Source: Olsenella_K absiana (GTDB lineage Bacteria; Actinomycetota; Coriobacteriia; Coriobacteriales; Atopobiaceae). Taken from it: a DNA stretch of 64,000 nt. Of this stretch, positions 1 to 8,224 are shown piece after piece. Under the pieces are notes generated by a model. That model did not search any database. It was given only the letters and a program-made list of their open reading frames with translations, and was not told the DNA's origin. Both the position numbers and the translations under genes were made by a program. The stretch covers positions 30,102 through 94,101 of the forward strand of contig NZ_JAZGJQ010000008.1 in assembly GCF_036408855.1 (NCBI RefSeq), read 5' to 3'. Numbering within the stretch: the first letter of the stretch is position 1; each line of letters begins with the position of its first letter.

Positions 1-448
1 GCGCCTCCTTGATGGGGAGGAGGTCCTTGAACTTGGGGGCCACGGCGACGACGTCGCCGGCCTTCACCTGATAGGAGGGGATGTCCACGCGACGGCCGTT
101 GACGGTGATGTGGCCGTGGCGGACGGTCTGGCGAGCCTCCTTGCGGGTGCGGGCGAAGCCGAGGCGGAAGACCACGTTGTCGAGGCGGGACTCGAGGATG
201 GTCATCAGGTTGTCGCCCGTGATGCCCTCGACGCGGAGCGCCTTGTCGTAGTACGCGCGGAACTGCTTCTCCAGCACGCCGTAGATGAACTTGGCCTTCT
301 GCTTCTCGCGCAGCTGCAGGCCGTACTCGCTCTCCTGGCGGCGACGGCGCTTGGGCTGGCGCTTGGATTCCTTATTGATGCCCATAACCACGGGGTCGAT
401 GCCGAGCTGGCGGCACCTCTTGAGGACAGGGGTCCTATCTACTGCCAT
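1..448 (-). CDS. rpsD: 30S ribosomal protein S4 (3' end cut by window edge)
   Basis: Primary 16S rRNA binder that starts assembly of the 30S body. About 149 N-terminal residues are visible, beginning MAVDRTP; the C-terminus lies beyond the left edge. The N-terminal part has one Cys (KRCRQLG) instead of the four-Cys zinc site, so this is the zinc-free form. The S4 RNA-binding fold is seen in ESRLDNVVFRLGFA and RQTVRHGHITVNG. It lies 18 bp after rpsK in the infA-rpmJ-rpsM-rpsK-rpsD unit; rpoA normally follows S4 but would be outside the window. Confidence 0.97.
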   Translation of the reverse strand, partial: MAVDRTPVLKRCRQLGIDPVVMGINKESKRQPKRRRRQESEYGLQLREKQKAKFIYGVLEKQFRAYYDKALRVEGITGDNLMTILESRLDNVVFRLGFARTRKEARQTVRHGHITVNGRRVDIPSYQVKAGDVVAVAPKFKDLLPIKEA

Positions 449-466
449 TGCTTCTGTCCTTCCTTA

Positions 467-868
467 CTACACGCGACGGCGCTTCATCGGGCGGCAGCCG
501 TTGTGCGCAATCGGGGTCTTGTCCTGGATGCCGGAAACCTCGAGGCCGGCGGCCTGGAGGGAGCGGATTGCGGTCTCGCGGCCGGAGCCGGGGCCCTTGA
601 CGAAGACCTGGACCTTGTGGAGGCCGTGCTCCATGGCAGCCTTGGCGCACGCCTCGGCGGCCACCTGGGCCGCGAACGGCGTGGACTTGCGGGAGCCCTT
701 GAAGCCCACGGTGCCGCCGGACTGCCAGGCGATGACGTTACCCTGCGGGTCGGTGATGGAGATGATCGTGTTGTTGAACGTGCTCTTGATGTGAGCCTGG
801 CCCACGGCGATGTTCTTGCGCTCTGCGCGGCGCACGTGCTGGGTGCGCTGGTTCTTCTTCTGAGGCAT
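467..868 (-). CDS. rpsK: 30S ribosomal protein S11
   Basis: Protein of the 30S platform that contacts the Shine-Dalgarno helix region of 16S rRNA. It has 133 residues against a usual 127-131. Family signatures are AHIKSTFNNTIISITD and a C-terminus rich in Arg and Lys (NGCRPMKRRRV). The ATG start (MPQKKNQRT) follows an AGGGAG-type ribosome binding site. It lies 11 bp after rpsM and is co-directional with it, so they are surely in one transcript. Confidence 0.98.
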   Translation of the reverse strand: MPQKKNQRTQHVRRAERKNIAVGQAHIKSTFNNTIISITDPQGNVIAWQSGGTVGFKGSRKSTPFAAQVAAEACAKAAMEHGLHKVQVFVKGPGSGRETAIRSLQAAGLEVSGIQDKTPIAHNGCRPMKRRRV

Positions 869-879
869 GCTCTACTCCC

Positions 880-1251
880 TTACGCCTTCTTCTTTGCACC
901 GATCTGACGCTTCTTGCCCTTGCGGGTGCGAGCGTTGGTGTGGGTGCGCTGGCCGTGGACAGGGAGGCCCTTGCGGTGACGAAGGCCGCGGTAGCAGCCG
1001 ATCTCCATCAGGCGGGCGGTGTTCTGACGCACCTCGCGGCGAAGGTCGCCCTCGGTGGTGTAGTTCGCGTCGATGAAGTCACGAATCTTCGTGACCTCCT
1101 CCTCGGTGAGGTCCTTGACGCGGGTGGCAGGGTCGACGCCGGTGCCGGCGCAGATCTTCTTGGCCCTGGCGGGTCCGATGCCATAAAGGTAAGTAAGGCC
1201 AACCTCAGTACGCTTGTCGTTCGGGAGGTCGACGCCATTGATACGTGCCAA
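880..1251 (-). CDS. rpsM: 30S ribosomal protein S13
   Basis: Head protein of the 30S subunit, forming intersubunit bridge B1 and touching P-site tRNA. It has 123 residues. The N-terminal helix-two-turn-helix (YLYGIGPARAKKIC) and the basic tail (RTHTNARTRKGKKRQ) are typical. The start codon is TTG: a GAGAGGAG ribosome binding site lies 7 bases upstream, and the first residues MARINGVDLP match the family's usual N-terminus. It lies 15 bp after rpmJ. Confidence 0.97.
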   Translation of the reverse strand: MARINGVDLPNDKRTEVGLTYLYGIGPARAKKICAGTGVDPATRVKDLTEEEVTKIRDFIDANYTTEGDLRREVRQNTARLMEIGCYRGLRHRKGLPVHGQRTHTNARTRKGKKRQIGAKKKA

Positions 1252-1266
1252 CTTCGAGCTCCTCTC

Positions 1267-1380
1267 TTAACCCTGACGCTGCTTGTGGCGCGGGTTTTCG
1301 CAGATGACGTAAACCTTGCCGTGGCGACGGATGATCTTGCACTTGTCGCACATCTTCTTGACAGAAGGACGTACCTTCAT
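1267..1380 (-). CDS. rpmJ: 50S ribosomal protein L36
   Basis: Smallest 50S protein, 37 residues, the usual length. It begins MKVRPSVKKMC and carries the zinc-type signature CDKC, then a Cys in VICENP and a His in PRHKQRQG, so it is the zinc-binding (C+) form. It lies between infA (79 bp upstream) and rpsM (15 bp downstream), the usual order in gram-positive bacteria. Confidence 0.97.
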   Translation of the reverse strand: MKVRPSVKKMCDKCKIIRRHGKVYVICENPRHKQRQG

Positions 1381-1459
1381 CGTTCTTCCTTCCTACAGTG
1401 CTTATACGATCTATATACTCGCGCAGCCGCTCGCGTTGTTTCCAAGTATGATTCCGGCA

Positions 1460-1678
1460 CTACTTGTAGCGATAGGTGATCCGGCCCTTGGTGAGGTCGT
1501 AGGGCGACATCTCGACGACGACCTTGTCGCCCGGCAGGATCCTGATGTAGTTCATCCGGATCTTGCCCGAGATGGTGCACATGATGACCTTGCCGTTCTC
1601 GAGCTCGACGTTGAACATGGCATTGGGGAGGGGCTCTACGACCTTGCCCTCAAGCTCAATTGCGTCCTGTTTGCTCAC
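1460..1678 (-). CDS. infA: Translation initiation factor IF-1
   Basis: OB-fold factor that occupies the A site of the 30S subunit during initiation. With the GTG at 1678 the product is 72 residues (VSKQDAIELEGKV...), the standard IF-1 length. That GTG is preceded by AGGAAAGG at 8 bases. The upstream in-frame GTG at 1687 would place the same ribosome binding site against the start codon, so it was rejected. Family features are LENGKVIMCTISGKIR and the C-terminal YDLTKGRITYRYK. It is the first gene of the infA-rpmJ-rpsM-rpsK-rpsD unit, downstream of the map terminator. Confidence 0.97.
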   Translation of the reverse strand: MSKQDAIELEGKVVEPLPNAMFNVELENGKVIMCTISGKIRMNYIRILPGDKVVVEMSPYDLTKGRITYRYK

Positions 1679-1736
1679 GCTGGACACCTTTCCTACCTAT
1701 TGACAGCAACTGTATATCCTACATAAACGACAGGAT

Positions 1737-1775
1737 GAAGTCCACGTTGCATCGTTTCAACACAACGTGGACTTC
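1737..1775 (-). terminator. Hairpin after map
   Basis: A perfect 13-bp stem (GAAGTCCACGTTG paired with CAACGTGGACTTC) with a 13-base loop, 22 bases beyond the map stop codon. It probably ends adk-map transcription. There is no clean T-run, so it could also be a processing or attenuation hairpin ahead of infA. The AT-rich stretch at 1700-1725 probably holds the infA promoter, but no confident -35/-10 pair was found. Confidence 0.6.
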
Positions 1776-1796
1776 CTCTTGGAGCTGGCCTAACGC

Positions 1797-2588
1797 CTAC
1801 TCCTGACCGCCTTCCATGGCGCACCAAGCCCCACCGTCATCCGCCGTGAGAACGACGGGGCCGTCCTTGGTGATGCCGATGGTGTTCTCGTAGTGGGCCG
1901 CGGGCAGGCCGTCGGCCGTCTGCACGGTCCAGCCGTTGCTCAGGACGCGCGTTTGGTACGTCCCGAGCGTGATCATCGGCTCGATCGCGATGACCATCCC
2001 GGCCTGCAGCCTCACTCCCCTCCCCCGCTTTCCATAGTTGGGGACGGCGGGGTCCTCCTGCATCCTGTGGCCGACGCCGTGCCCCACGTAATCGCGAACG
2101 ACCCCATATCCGTTGCGCTCGGCCAGCGTCTGCACGGCGAAGCCTATGTCACCGACGTGGTTGCCGGGCACGGCCTGCTCTATGCCAGCCTTGAGGCAGT
2201 CCCGCGTGACCTCGCAGAGCGCGCGGATCTCGTCGGAGACCTCTCCCACGAGGAAGGTCCAGGCGTTGTCGCCCGCCCAGCCGCCCTTGTTGGCACCGGT
2301 GTCTATGGAGACGATGTCTCCGCTCTTGAGGATGGTGTCCGGCGAGGGGATGCCGTGTACGACCTGCTCGTTCACAGAGGCGCAGACGCTGGCCGGGAAC
2401 CCGCCGAAGCCCTTGAACCCAGGGGTGGCCCCGTGGAGCCTGATGAAGCTCTCCACCACGCGGTCGATCTCCTGCGTGCTTACGCCCGGCCGACACATCG
2501 AGCCGGCGCGCCTCAGCGCTGACTTCGAGAGGGTTCCGGCCGAGGCGCGGTACCCCTCCATCTCCTCTGCCGTCTTGATGTGGATCAT
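1797..2588 (-). CDS. map: Methionine aminopeptidase, type I
   Basis: Removes the N-terminal methionine from new proteins and needs two metal ions. It has 263 residues, normal for type Ia. Metal ligands are visible: Asp in SIDTGA, Asp in WAGDNAWTF, His in YVGHGVGHRM, Glu in IAIEPM and Glu near YENTIGIT. The start ATG overlaps the adk stop as ATGA, so the two are translationally coupled. adk-map next to secY and infA is the classical spc-operon arrangement. Confidence 0.97.
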   Translation of the reverse strand: MIHIKTAEEMEGYRASAGTLSKSALRRAGSMCRPGVSTQEIDRVVESFIRLHGATPGFKGFGGFPASVCASVNEQVVHGIPSPDTILKSGDIVSIDTGANKGGWAGDNAWTFLVGEVSDEIRALCEVTRDCLKAGIEQAVPGNHVGDIGFAVQTLAERNGYGVVRDYVGHGVGHRMQEDPAVPNYGKRGRGVRLQAGMVIAIEPMITLGTYQTRVLSNGWTVQTADGLPAAHYENTIGITKDGPVVLTADDGGAWCAMEGGQE

Positions 2589-3214
2589 GAAAGGTGGAGC
2601 TCCCTCTTGACGTCGGCGTAGACCTCGTCGACCGGGCGGTCTCCGTCGACCTTCAGGAGCTTGTCTTGCCCACCGTAGTACTCGATGAGCGGTGCCGTCT
2701 GGCTCTGGTAGGTGTCGAGGCGATGCTGAATCGTCTCCGGCTTGTCATCGTCGCGTTGGTACATCTCGCCTCCGCAGCGCGGGCACTTCTCGGTGCCGGC
2801 GGGCGCAGTGTAGCCGCAGCTCCTGCAGGTCCTGCGCGAGGAGAGCCTCTTCACGATCACGTCGGAGGCGACGTCGATCAGAAGCGCCCCGTCGAGCTCG
2901 ATGCCGGCGCTCGAGAGCTCGGAGTCGAGGCTCACGGCCTGAGCGGTGTTTCGCGGGAAGCCGTCGAGGATGAAGCCGCGCTTGGCGTCGTCCTCCTCGA
3001 GCCTCTCCTTGACCAGGTCGATAACGAGCTTGTCCGGCACGAGGGCGCCGGCGTCCATGTACTCCTTGGCCTGCTTTCCGAGCTTTGTCCCCGCCTTGAC
3101 CGCCGCGCGCAGCAGGTCGCCAGTCGAGATGTGCGCCACGCCGTAGTCACGGACGAGCATCTGGGCCTGCGTCCCCTTGCCAGCGCCAGGGGCGCCGAGA
3201 AGAACGATATTCAT
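2585..3214 (-). CDS. adk: Adenylate kinase (zinc-finger LID form)
   Basis: Interconverts ATP + AMP and 2 ADP. It has 209 residues from MNIVLLGAPGAGKGTQ; the ATG at 3214 is chosen because it begins the P-loop strand directly, while an in-frame extension upstream has no family similarity. The P-loop is GAPGAGKGTQ. The LID domain has four cysteines (CRSC and CPRC, 15 residues apart), a structural zinc site common in gram-positive enzymes. It overlaps map by 4 bp and is separated from secY by a terminator-like hairpin. Confidence 0.97.
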   Translation of the reverse strand: MNIVLLGAPGAGKGTQAQMLVRDYGVAHISTGDLLRAAVKAGTKLGKQAKEYMDAGALVPDKLVIDLVKERLEEDDAKRGFILDGFPRNTAQAVSLDSELSSAGIELDGALLIDVASDVIVKRLSSRRTCRSCGYTAPAGTEKCPRCGGEMYQRDDDKPETIQHRLDTYQSQTAPLIEYYGGQDKLLKVDGDRPVDEVYADVKRELHLS

Positions 3215-3352
3215 GTGTTTTCCTTTCCGTCCCGCATCATGCAAAGTGCCGTCCATCAAGTGTACTCGTCTTATGTTGCGAGACGGCCGCCTGGGAGGTA
3301 GATGGGGCCCTGGGGCCGCCCGCGTGCGCCCGCGCGGCGCCCCACAAGAGAA

Positions 3353-3383
3353 GGAGGGCGGGAGCCTGAGGCCCCCGCCCTCC
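3353..3383 (-). terminator. Hairpin terminator after secY
   Basis: GGAGGGCGGGAGCC pairs with GGCCCCCGCCCTCC across a 3-base loop, 33 bases past the secY stop. The tract downstream on the minus strand is TTCTCTTG, so the T-run is imperfect. It would separate the long L5-to-SecY transcript from adk-map. The remaining intergenic DNA (3215-3352) must hold the adk promoter, but no convincing -35/-10 pair was seen. Confidence 0.65.
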
Positions 3384-3415
3384 TGAATCCGTCTTTCAGC
3401 GACGACTACGATCGA

Positions 3416-4702
3416 CTACTTGAAGAAGCCCTCGTAGTTATGCATCTTGAGCTGGCTCTCGAGCGAAGCGAGCGTGTCGAGCGCGACTCCGACCATGATC
3501 AGGATCGACGTGCCGCCGAACGCCTGGATCAGCGAGTTCGACGTGAACGCGAAGACGATCGACGGAACCACCGCGACGATGGCCATGAAGACGGCGCCTG
3601 GGAGTGTGATGTGGCTTATCACGTTCTTGATGTAGTCCGCAGTCGCCTGACCGGGTCTCACGCCCGGGATGAAGCCGCCGGACTTGCGAAGCTGGTCCGC
3701 GGTCTGCTCCGGGTTGAACACCATGGAGGTGTAGAAGTACGCGAAGAAGACGATCAGCAGGACCGAGAGGATCCAGTTGATCCAGCCGGTCGAGATCGCA
3801 TTCGCGAAGGCCTGCATCCAGTGAACGTTGGGGAAGAAGACCGCGATCTGCGCGGGGAGGTACAGTATGGCCGACGCGAAGATGATCGGCACGACTCCAG
3901 CCGTGTTCACCTTGATCGGGAGGTACGTGGACTGTCCCCCCATGATCCTGCGCCCGACCACGCGCTTGGCGTACTGCACCGGAATCCTGCGCTGGCCGCG
4001 CTCCACATAGACGATGAGCGGGATGGCCACCAGAATCACCAGCAGCGTCACGATCGTGAGGATCGGTCCGTTGGCTGAGTTCTGCACGGAGCCGATGAGC
4101 GCCGTCGGAAGGCCGGCCATGATGTTCGCGAAGATGATCAGTGACATGCCGTTGCCGATGCCGCGCTGGGTGATGACCTCGCCGAGCCACATGATGATGA
4201 TCGCGCCTGTCAGGAGCGTCCCTACGATGATGACGTCCTCGACGGCCTCGGGGAACCCGATCTGGGAGAAGTCCAGCCCGTACTGGCTGCTCTTGAAGAG
4301 GAAGAGGTAGCCGACCGCGTTGAGCAGCGCGAGCGCGACCGTGAGGTAGCGCGTGTACTGCGTTATCTTACGCTGGCCGGCCTCTCCCTCCTGCGCGAGC
4401 TCGGAGAGCGAGGGTATCACCGCCTGGAGCATCTGCAGGATGATCTGGGCGGTGATGTAGGGCATGATGCCCAGGGCAAACACCGACATGCGCGACAGGG
4501 CGCCACCCGAGAAGAGGTTGAGCACCGCGATCGCACCGCTGCCGCTCGCCGCCTGATTGTATGCGCTCAGCATGCCGGTGACCGGAATCCCGGGCACGGG
4601 CAGGTAGGCACCGAAGCGGTAGATCAGCAGGATGGCGATGGTGAGAACGATCTTCTCCCGAAGCTCCTTGGCGCGGAATGCGTTGGTGATTGCCTTTAGC
4701 AC
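3416..4702 (-). CDS. secY: Protein translocase subunit SecY
   Basis: Channel-forming subunit of the Sec translocon in the cytoplasmic membrane. It has 428 residues with about ten membrane segments. Recognisable family sequences are FGAYLPVPGIPV near the N-terminus, the plug region after it, GIGNGMSLIIFANI, and the cytoplasmic loop VYVERGQRRIPVQYAKR. The start is GTG, overlapping the rplO stop by 7 bp, so translation is coupled. Its partner secE is at 34450-34830. It is the last gene of the rplE-to-secY unit. Confidence 0.98.
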   Translation of the reverse strand: MLKAITNAFRAKELREKIVLTIAILLIYRFGAYLPVPGIPVTGMLSAYNQAASGSGAIAVLNLFSGGALSRMSVFALGIMPYITAQIILQMLQAVIPSLSELAQEGEAGQRKITQYTRYLTVALALLNAVGYLFLFKSSQYGLDFSQIGFPEAVEDVIIVGTLLTGAIIIMWLGEVITQRGIGNGMSLIIFANIMAGLPTALIGSVQNSANGPILTIVTLLVILVAIPLIVYVERGQRRIPVQYAKRVVGRRIMGGQSTYLPIKVNTAGVVPIIFASAILYLPAQIAVFFPNVHWMQAFANAISTGWINWILSVLLIVFFAYFYTSMVFNPEQTADQLRKSGGFIPGVRPGQATADYIKNVISHITLPGAVFMAIVAVVPSIVFAFTSNSLIQAFGGTSILIMVGVALDTLASLESQLKMHNYEGFFK

Positions 4703-5145
4703 GCGGGCTCTACCTTCCCTCCGGCGGCCTCGATCTTGGCCTTGGCAGAGGCGGACACCTTGTCGACCTTGACGGTCAGCTTCTTGGTGATCTCGCCGTC
4801 ACCGAGGACCTTGACGGGGACGTAGTCGTGCTTGATGACGCCCTTGGCGAGAAGGGACTCGGCGTCCACGGTCTCGCCATCATTGTAGAGGAGCTCGAGG
4901 CGCGAGACGTTGACGGGAGCGTACTCGACGCGATTGTGGTTCTTGAAGCCGGGGAGCTTGGGGAGGCGCATCGCGAGCGGCGTCTGGCCGCCCTCGAAGC
5001 CCGCACCCTTGCCGCCGCCGGAGCGGGAGAGCTGGCCCTTGGAGCCGCGGCCCGCGGTCGTGCCATAGCCGGAGCCGTTGCCGCGACCGACGCGCTTGCG
5101 AGACTTCCTGGAGCCCTCCGCGGGACGAAGATCATTGAGCTGCAT
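4696..5145 (-). CDS. rplO: 50S ribosomal protein L15
   Basis: Late-assembly 50S protein with a long, basic, Gly-rich N-terminal extension that threads into 23S rRNA (RKRVGRGNGSGYGTTAGRGSKGQ). It has 149 residues, normal length. The order L30-L15-SecY is standard for the spc operon: 12 bp after rpmD and a 7-bp overlap with secY. Confidence 0.98.
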   Translation of the reverse strand: MQLNDLRPAEGSRKSRKRVGRGNGSGYGTTAGRGSKGQLSRSGGGKGAGFEGGQTPLAMRLPKLPGFKNHNRVEYAPVNVSRLELLYNDGETVDAESLLAKGVIKHDYVPVKVLGDGEITKKLTVKVDKVSASAKAKIEAAGGKVEPAC

Positions 5146-5157
5146 TTGGGTGACTCC

Positions 5158-5349
5158 TTAGTTTTCCGTGACCTCGACAAGGTGCTTGACCTTGAAGATC
5201 ATTCCACGAACGCTCGGATTGTCGGGCAGCACCGAAGTGTCGCCGATCTTGCGGAGACCCATGGCGAAGCAGGTCCTGGTCTGGTCCTTCTTGACCTGGG
5301 TGACAGCGCTGCGCACCAGCTTGACGGTGAGCGTCTTCTCGTCTGCCAT
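5158..5349 (-). CDS. rpmD: 50S ribosomal protein L30
   Basis: Small 50S protein of 63 residues with the family pattern LTVKLVRSAVTQVKKDQTR, then a conserved LGLRKIG-like segment (MGLRKIGDTSVLPDNP). Bacterial L30 is about 60 residues, so it is full length. It lies 3 bp after rpsE and 12 bp before rplO. Confidence 0.97.
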   Translation of the reverse strand: MADEKTLTVKLVRSAVTQVKKDQTRTCFAMGLRKIGDTSVLPDNPSVRGMIFKVKHLVEVTEN

Positions 5350-5352
5350 GGA

Positions 5353-5877
5353 TTAGTCCTCCTTCTTGCTGCCGAACATCTGGCCCACGGTCATGCCGCG
5401 GCGCTCGGCGGTCTCCTCGGGGCTGGAGAGCTCCTTCAGGCCCTCGGCGGCAGCCTTGATGATGTTCAGGGCGTTGTCGGTGCCGAGGGACTTCGAGATG
5501 ACGTTCTTGATGCCGGCCAGCTCGAAGAGCGGGCGGACGGGGCCGCCGGCGATGACGCCGGTACCCTCGATGGCGGGCCTGATCATGACGCGGCCAGCAC
5601 CGTAGTGCCCCTCGACCTTGTGGGGGATGGTGCCGGACTCGGTGACGGGCACCTTGAACATGTTCTTCTTGGCGTCGTCGACGGCCTTCTGGATGGCCAG
5701 GGGCACCTCGGCGGACTTGCCCATGCCGATGCCCACGTTGCCCTTGCCGTCGCCGACGGCCACGAGGGCGAGCAGCGACATGCGGCGGCCACCCTTGACC
5801 GTCTTGGAGACGCGGTGGATGTAGACGACGCGCTCCTGAAGATCGGAGTCCTCCTGGCGCTTACGATCACGTGGCAT
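5353..5877 (-). CDS. rpsE: 30S ribosomal protein S5
   Basis: 30S protein at the mRNA entry channel, involved in decoding accuracy. It has 174 residues. The N-terminal double-stranded RNA-binding fold (ERVVYIHRVSKTVKGGRRMSF-like; here RRMSLLALVAVGDG) and the C-terminal half (GTGVIAGGPVRPLFELAG) are both complete. It lies 10 bp after rplR. The known spectinomycin-site loop around VSKTVKGG is intact. Confidence 0.98.
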   Translation of the reverse strand: MPRDRKRQEDSDLQERVVYIHRVSKTVKGGRRMSLLALVAVGDGKGNVGIGMGKSAEVPLAIQKAVDDAKKNMFKVPVTESGTIPHKVEGHYGAGRVMIRPAIEGTGVIAGGPVRPLFELAGIKNVISKSLGTDNALNIIKAAAEGLKELSSPEETAERRGMTVGQMFGSKKED

Positions 5878-5887
5878 GTGATTCCTC

Positions 5888-6256
5888 CTAGAACTTCAGG
5901 CCCGCGTTACGGGCACCGTCTGCGAGAGCCTGGATGCGGCCGTGGTACAGGAAGCCAGAGCGGTCGAAGACGACCTCGGTGACGCCCTTCTCCTGAGCAC
6001 GCTCGGCGACGAGCTTGCCGACGAACTCCGCGGCCTCCTTGTTGGAGCCGAGCTTGCCGGTCTCGCGGAACTCGGGGCTCAGGGTGGAGGCGGAGCAGAT
6101 GGTCTCGTGCGTGTCGTCGTTGATCACCTGGGCGTAGATGTTTGCGTTGGTGCGGTGAACGGTGAGGCGCGGGCGCTGCTCGGTGCCGTGCATCTTGGCA
6201 CGGACGCGACGCGCACGGCGCTTCTGGCCCGCCAGCTTAGCCTGGTTCTTGTTCAT
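5888..6256 (-). CDS. rplR: 50S ribosomal protein L18
   Basis: Binds 5S rRNA and anchors it to the 50S central protuberance with L5. It has 122 residues, usual length. Signatures are RARRVRAKMHGTEQRPRLTVHRTN near the N-terminus (positions 12-35) and VFDRSGFLYHGRIQALADGAR at the C-terminus. It lies 58 bp after rplF and 10 bp before rpsE. Confidence 0.98.
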   Translation of the reverse strand: MNKNQAKLAGQKRRARRVRAKMHGTEQRPRLTVHRTNANIYAQVINDDTHETICSASTLSPEFRETGKLGSNKEAAEFVGKLVAERAQEKGVTEVVFDRSGFLYHGRIQALADGARNAGLKF

Positions 6257-6314
6257 TCCTTCTCCTTACGTGTGCCACCACCTGACGGGGTGATGGTCTT
6301 GCTTGGCCCTTAGG

Positions 6315-6899
6315 CTACTTGGCGGCCTTGCCGAGCTTCCTGCGGATGTGCTCGCCCTCGTAGTGGATGCCCTTGCCCTTGTACGGCTCGGGCGGACGCT
6401 TAGCCCGGATCTCGGCGGCAACCTGGCCGACCTGCTCCTTGGAGATGCCCTGCACGGTGATGTGGGTGTTGTCGGGCACCACGAAGCTGATGTTCTCGGG
6501 AGCCTTGTAGATGACCTCGTGCGAGTAGCCGAGCGAGAGGTCGAGATCCTTGCCCTTGAGGGCGGCGCGGTAGCCGACGCCGGTGAGCTCGAGCTTCTTC
6601 TCGAAGCCCTTGTCCACGCCGGTCACCATGTTGTGGAGCACGGTGCGCGTGGTGCCCTGCTGGGCGTTGGAGGCCTTGTAGGCCTTAGTGCGCTTGTACT
6701 GCTCGTCCGTCATATCCTCGCAGCCCTCGGCGCGCGGGATGACGACCAGGATCTCGTCGCCCTCGCGCTGGAGCTCGATGAGGTCGGAGAAGGTGCGCTT
6801 GAGCTCGCCCTTCCCACCCTTGACGGTGACGGTGGTGCCGTCGATAGTCACGTCGACCCCGGCGGGGACGGTGACAGGCTGCTTGCCAATACGAGACAT
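6315..6899 (-). CDS. rplF: 50S ribosomal protein L6, with internal insertion
   Basis: 50S protein near the factor-binding site, with two similar L6 folds. Starts MSRIGKQPVTVPAG and ends with the conserved YKGKGIHYEGEHIRRK. At 194 residues it is about 15 longer than the usual 178-180. The extra residues sit between the two halves, where VVIPRAEGCEDMTDEQYKR replaces the short acidic turn that usually precedes HGTTRTL (here QGTTRTVLHNMV). The ATG at 6899 is chosen because it gives the standard N-terminus. Confidence 0.97.
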   Translation of the reverse strand: MSRIGKQPVTVPAGVDVTIDGTTVTVKGGKGELKRTFSDLIELQREGDEILVVIPRAEGCEDMTDEQYKRTKAYKASNAQQGTTRTVLHNMVTGVDKGFEKKLELTGVGYRAALKGKDLDLSLGYSHEVIYKAPENISFVVPDNTHITVQGISKEQVGQVAAEIRAKRPPEPYKGKGIHYEGEHIRRKLGKAAK

Positions 6900-6928
6900 G
6901 TGTCTCCTCCTATCTTTCCCTACCGGAC

Positions 6929-7327
6929 TTACCAGACGTAGCAGATGACCTCGCCGCCGATGCCGAGCTTGCGGGCGTCGCGGTCGCACATCATGCCCTT
7001 GGAGGTAGAGATGACGGCGGTGCCGAGGCCGCCGAGAACACGCGGCAGGTCCTCAGCCTTGGAATAGATGCGAAGGCCGGGCTTAGAGACGCGCTTGATG
7101 CCGCGGATAACCTTGGTGTGCTTGGGACCATACTTCAGCGTGATGTGGAGGGTCTTCTGGGGCTCGGTGTCCTCGACGCTGTAGCCCTCGAGGTACCCCT
7201 CCTCCGTGATGATCCGCGCGACCTCCACGAGGACCTTGCTGGACGGCATGGAGACCTGGTCCTTCTTCGCGGTGTTGCCGTTGCGGATACGCGTCAGCAT
7301 GTCTGCAATGGGATCGGTAACCTTCAT
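6929..7327 (-). CDS. rpsH: 30S ribosomal protein S8
   Basis: Primary 16S rRNA binder and, in other bacteria, translational repressor of the spc operon. It has 132 residues: MKVTDPIADMLTRIRNGN at the N-terminus and the RNA-binding C-terminus VLGGLGTAVISTSKGMM...GGEVICYVW. It lies 29 bp upstream of rplF. No obvious S8-binding hairpin was identified by eye near rplE. Confidence 0.98.
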   Translation of the reverse strand: MKVTDPIADMLTRIRNGNTAKKDQVSMPSSKVLVEVARIITEEGYLEGYSVEDTEPQKTLHITLKYGPKHTKVIRGIKRVSKPGLRIYSKAEDLPRVLGGLGTAVISTSKGMMCDRDARKLGIGGEVICYVW

Positions 7328-7416
7328 AGATCCTTCTCCTTAGTTAGTGATGAAACTGCGCGAACGGTTCGTGCGCCCCCATGGGACGTACGCCTCCTCG
7401 CGAGGGCCCCTGGGTC

Positions 7417-7602
7417 CTACCAGCTCGCCTTGCGGACGCCAGGAAGCTCGCCCTTGCTCGCCAGCTCGCGGAAGCAGACGCGGCACAGGCCGAACTTGCG
7501 ATAGACGGAGTGGGGACGCCCACAACGCTGGCAGCGGTTCTGCTTGCGCGTCGAGAACTTCGGCTCGCGGTTCGCCTTGACGATCATCGAAGTCTTAGCC
7601 AC
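7417..7602 (-). CDS. rpsN: 30S ribosomal protein S14, type Z (zinc form)
   Basis: Short, zinc-binding S14 of the 30S head; 61 residues, the exact length of the type Z family. The two CxxC pairs are CQRC and CRVC, followed by FRELASKGELPGVRKASW. The start is GTG with GGAGG six bases upstream. It sits between rplE and rpsH, as in other gram-positive spc operons. Confidence 0.97.
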   Translation of the reverse strand: MAKTSMIVKANREPKFSTRKQNRCQRCGRPHSVYRKFGLCRVCFRELASKGELPGVRKASW

Positions 7603-7663
7603 AAATCCTCCTTCAGGAAGAGGCCCCGACCTCCTGCCGGGGCAACCTTACTAACTCCTACCT

Positions 7664-8224
7664 CTACTCCTGCTTGAACGGGAAGTGGAAGGCCTCGAGA
7701 AGCGCCCTTCCCTCCTCGTCCGTGGGAGCGGTGGTAACGATGGTGATGTCCATGCCGCGCGTGTGGTCGATCTTGTCGAAGTCGATCTCCGGGAAGATAA
7801 GCTGCTCGGTAACGCCCATGGAGTAGTTGCCACGGCCGTCAAAGCTCTTGGCGGACAGGCCGCGGAAGTCGCGGATGCGCGGGATGGCGATGGCGATCAG
7901 ACGATCGAGGAACTCCCACATGCGGTCGCCGCGAAGGGTGACCTTGGCGCCGATGGCCTGTCCCTGGCGCAGGTGGAAGGTCGCGATGGACTTGCGGGCG
8001 TGGGTGACGAGCGGCTGCTGGCCGGTGATGGCGCGCAGGTCGGCGACGGCGCCCTCGATGGCCTTGCTGTCCGTGGCGGCCTCGCCGACGCCCATGTTGA
8101 CGACAATCTTCTCGATCTTCGGGATCATCATCACGTTGGCGTAGTTGTACTTCTTCTGGAGCTGGTCGCGGACCTCGTCGTAGTACTTGGTCTTCAGACG
8201 CGGGACGTACTTCTCCTCTGCCAT
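7664..8224 (-). CDS. rplE: 50S ribosomal protein L5
   Basis: 5S rRNA-binding protein of the central protuberance, contacting P-site tRNA. It has 186 residues from MAEEKYVPRLK; the ATG at 8224 follows GAAGGAGTGAAC, whereas the in-frame upstream ATG at 8266 gives an unrelated N-terminus. Family signatures: IEKIVVNMGVGEA, KVTLRGDRMWEFLDRL and DFRGLSAKSFDGRGNYSMG. It begins a sub-operon: 279 bp containing a terminator and a palindrome separate it from rplX. Confidence 0.98.
   Translation of the reverse strand: MAEEKYVPRLKTKYYDEVRDQLQKKYNYANVMMIPKIEKIVVNMGVGEAATDSKAIEGAVADLRAITGQQPLVTHARKSIATFHLRQGQAIGAKVTLRGDRMWEFLDRLIAIAIPRIRDFRGLSAKSFDGRGNYSMGVTEQLIFPEIDFDKIDHTRGMDITIVTTAPTDEEGRALLEAFHFPFKQE

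Noticed and set aside
1700..1725. infA promoter with TAGGAT as -10
   Set aside because: No -35 of reasonable quality at 16-18 bp; the region is only noted as AT-rich.
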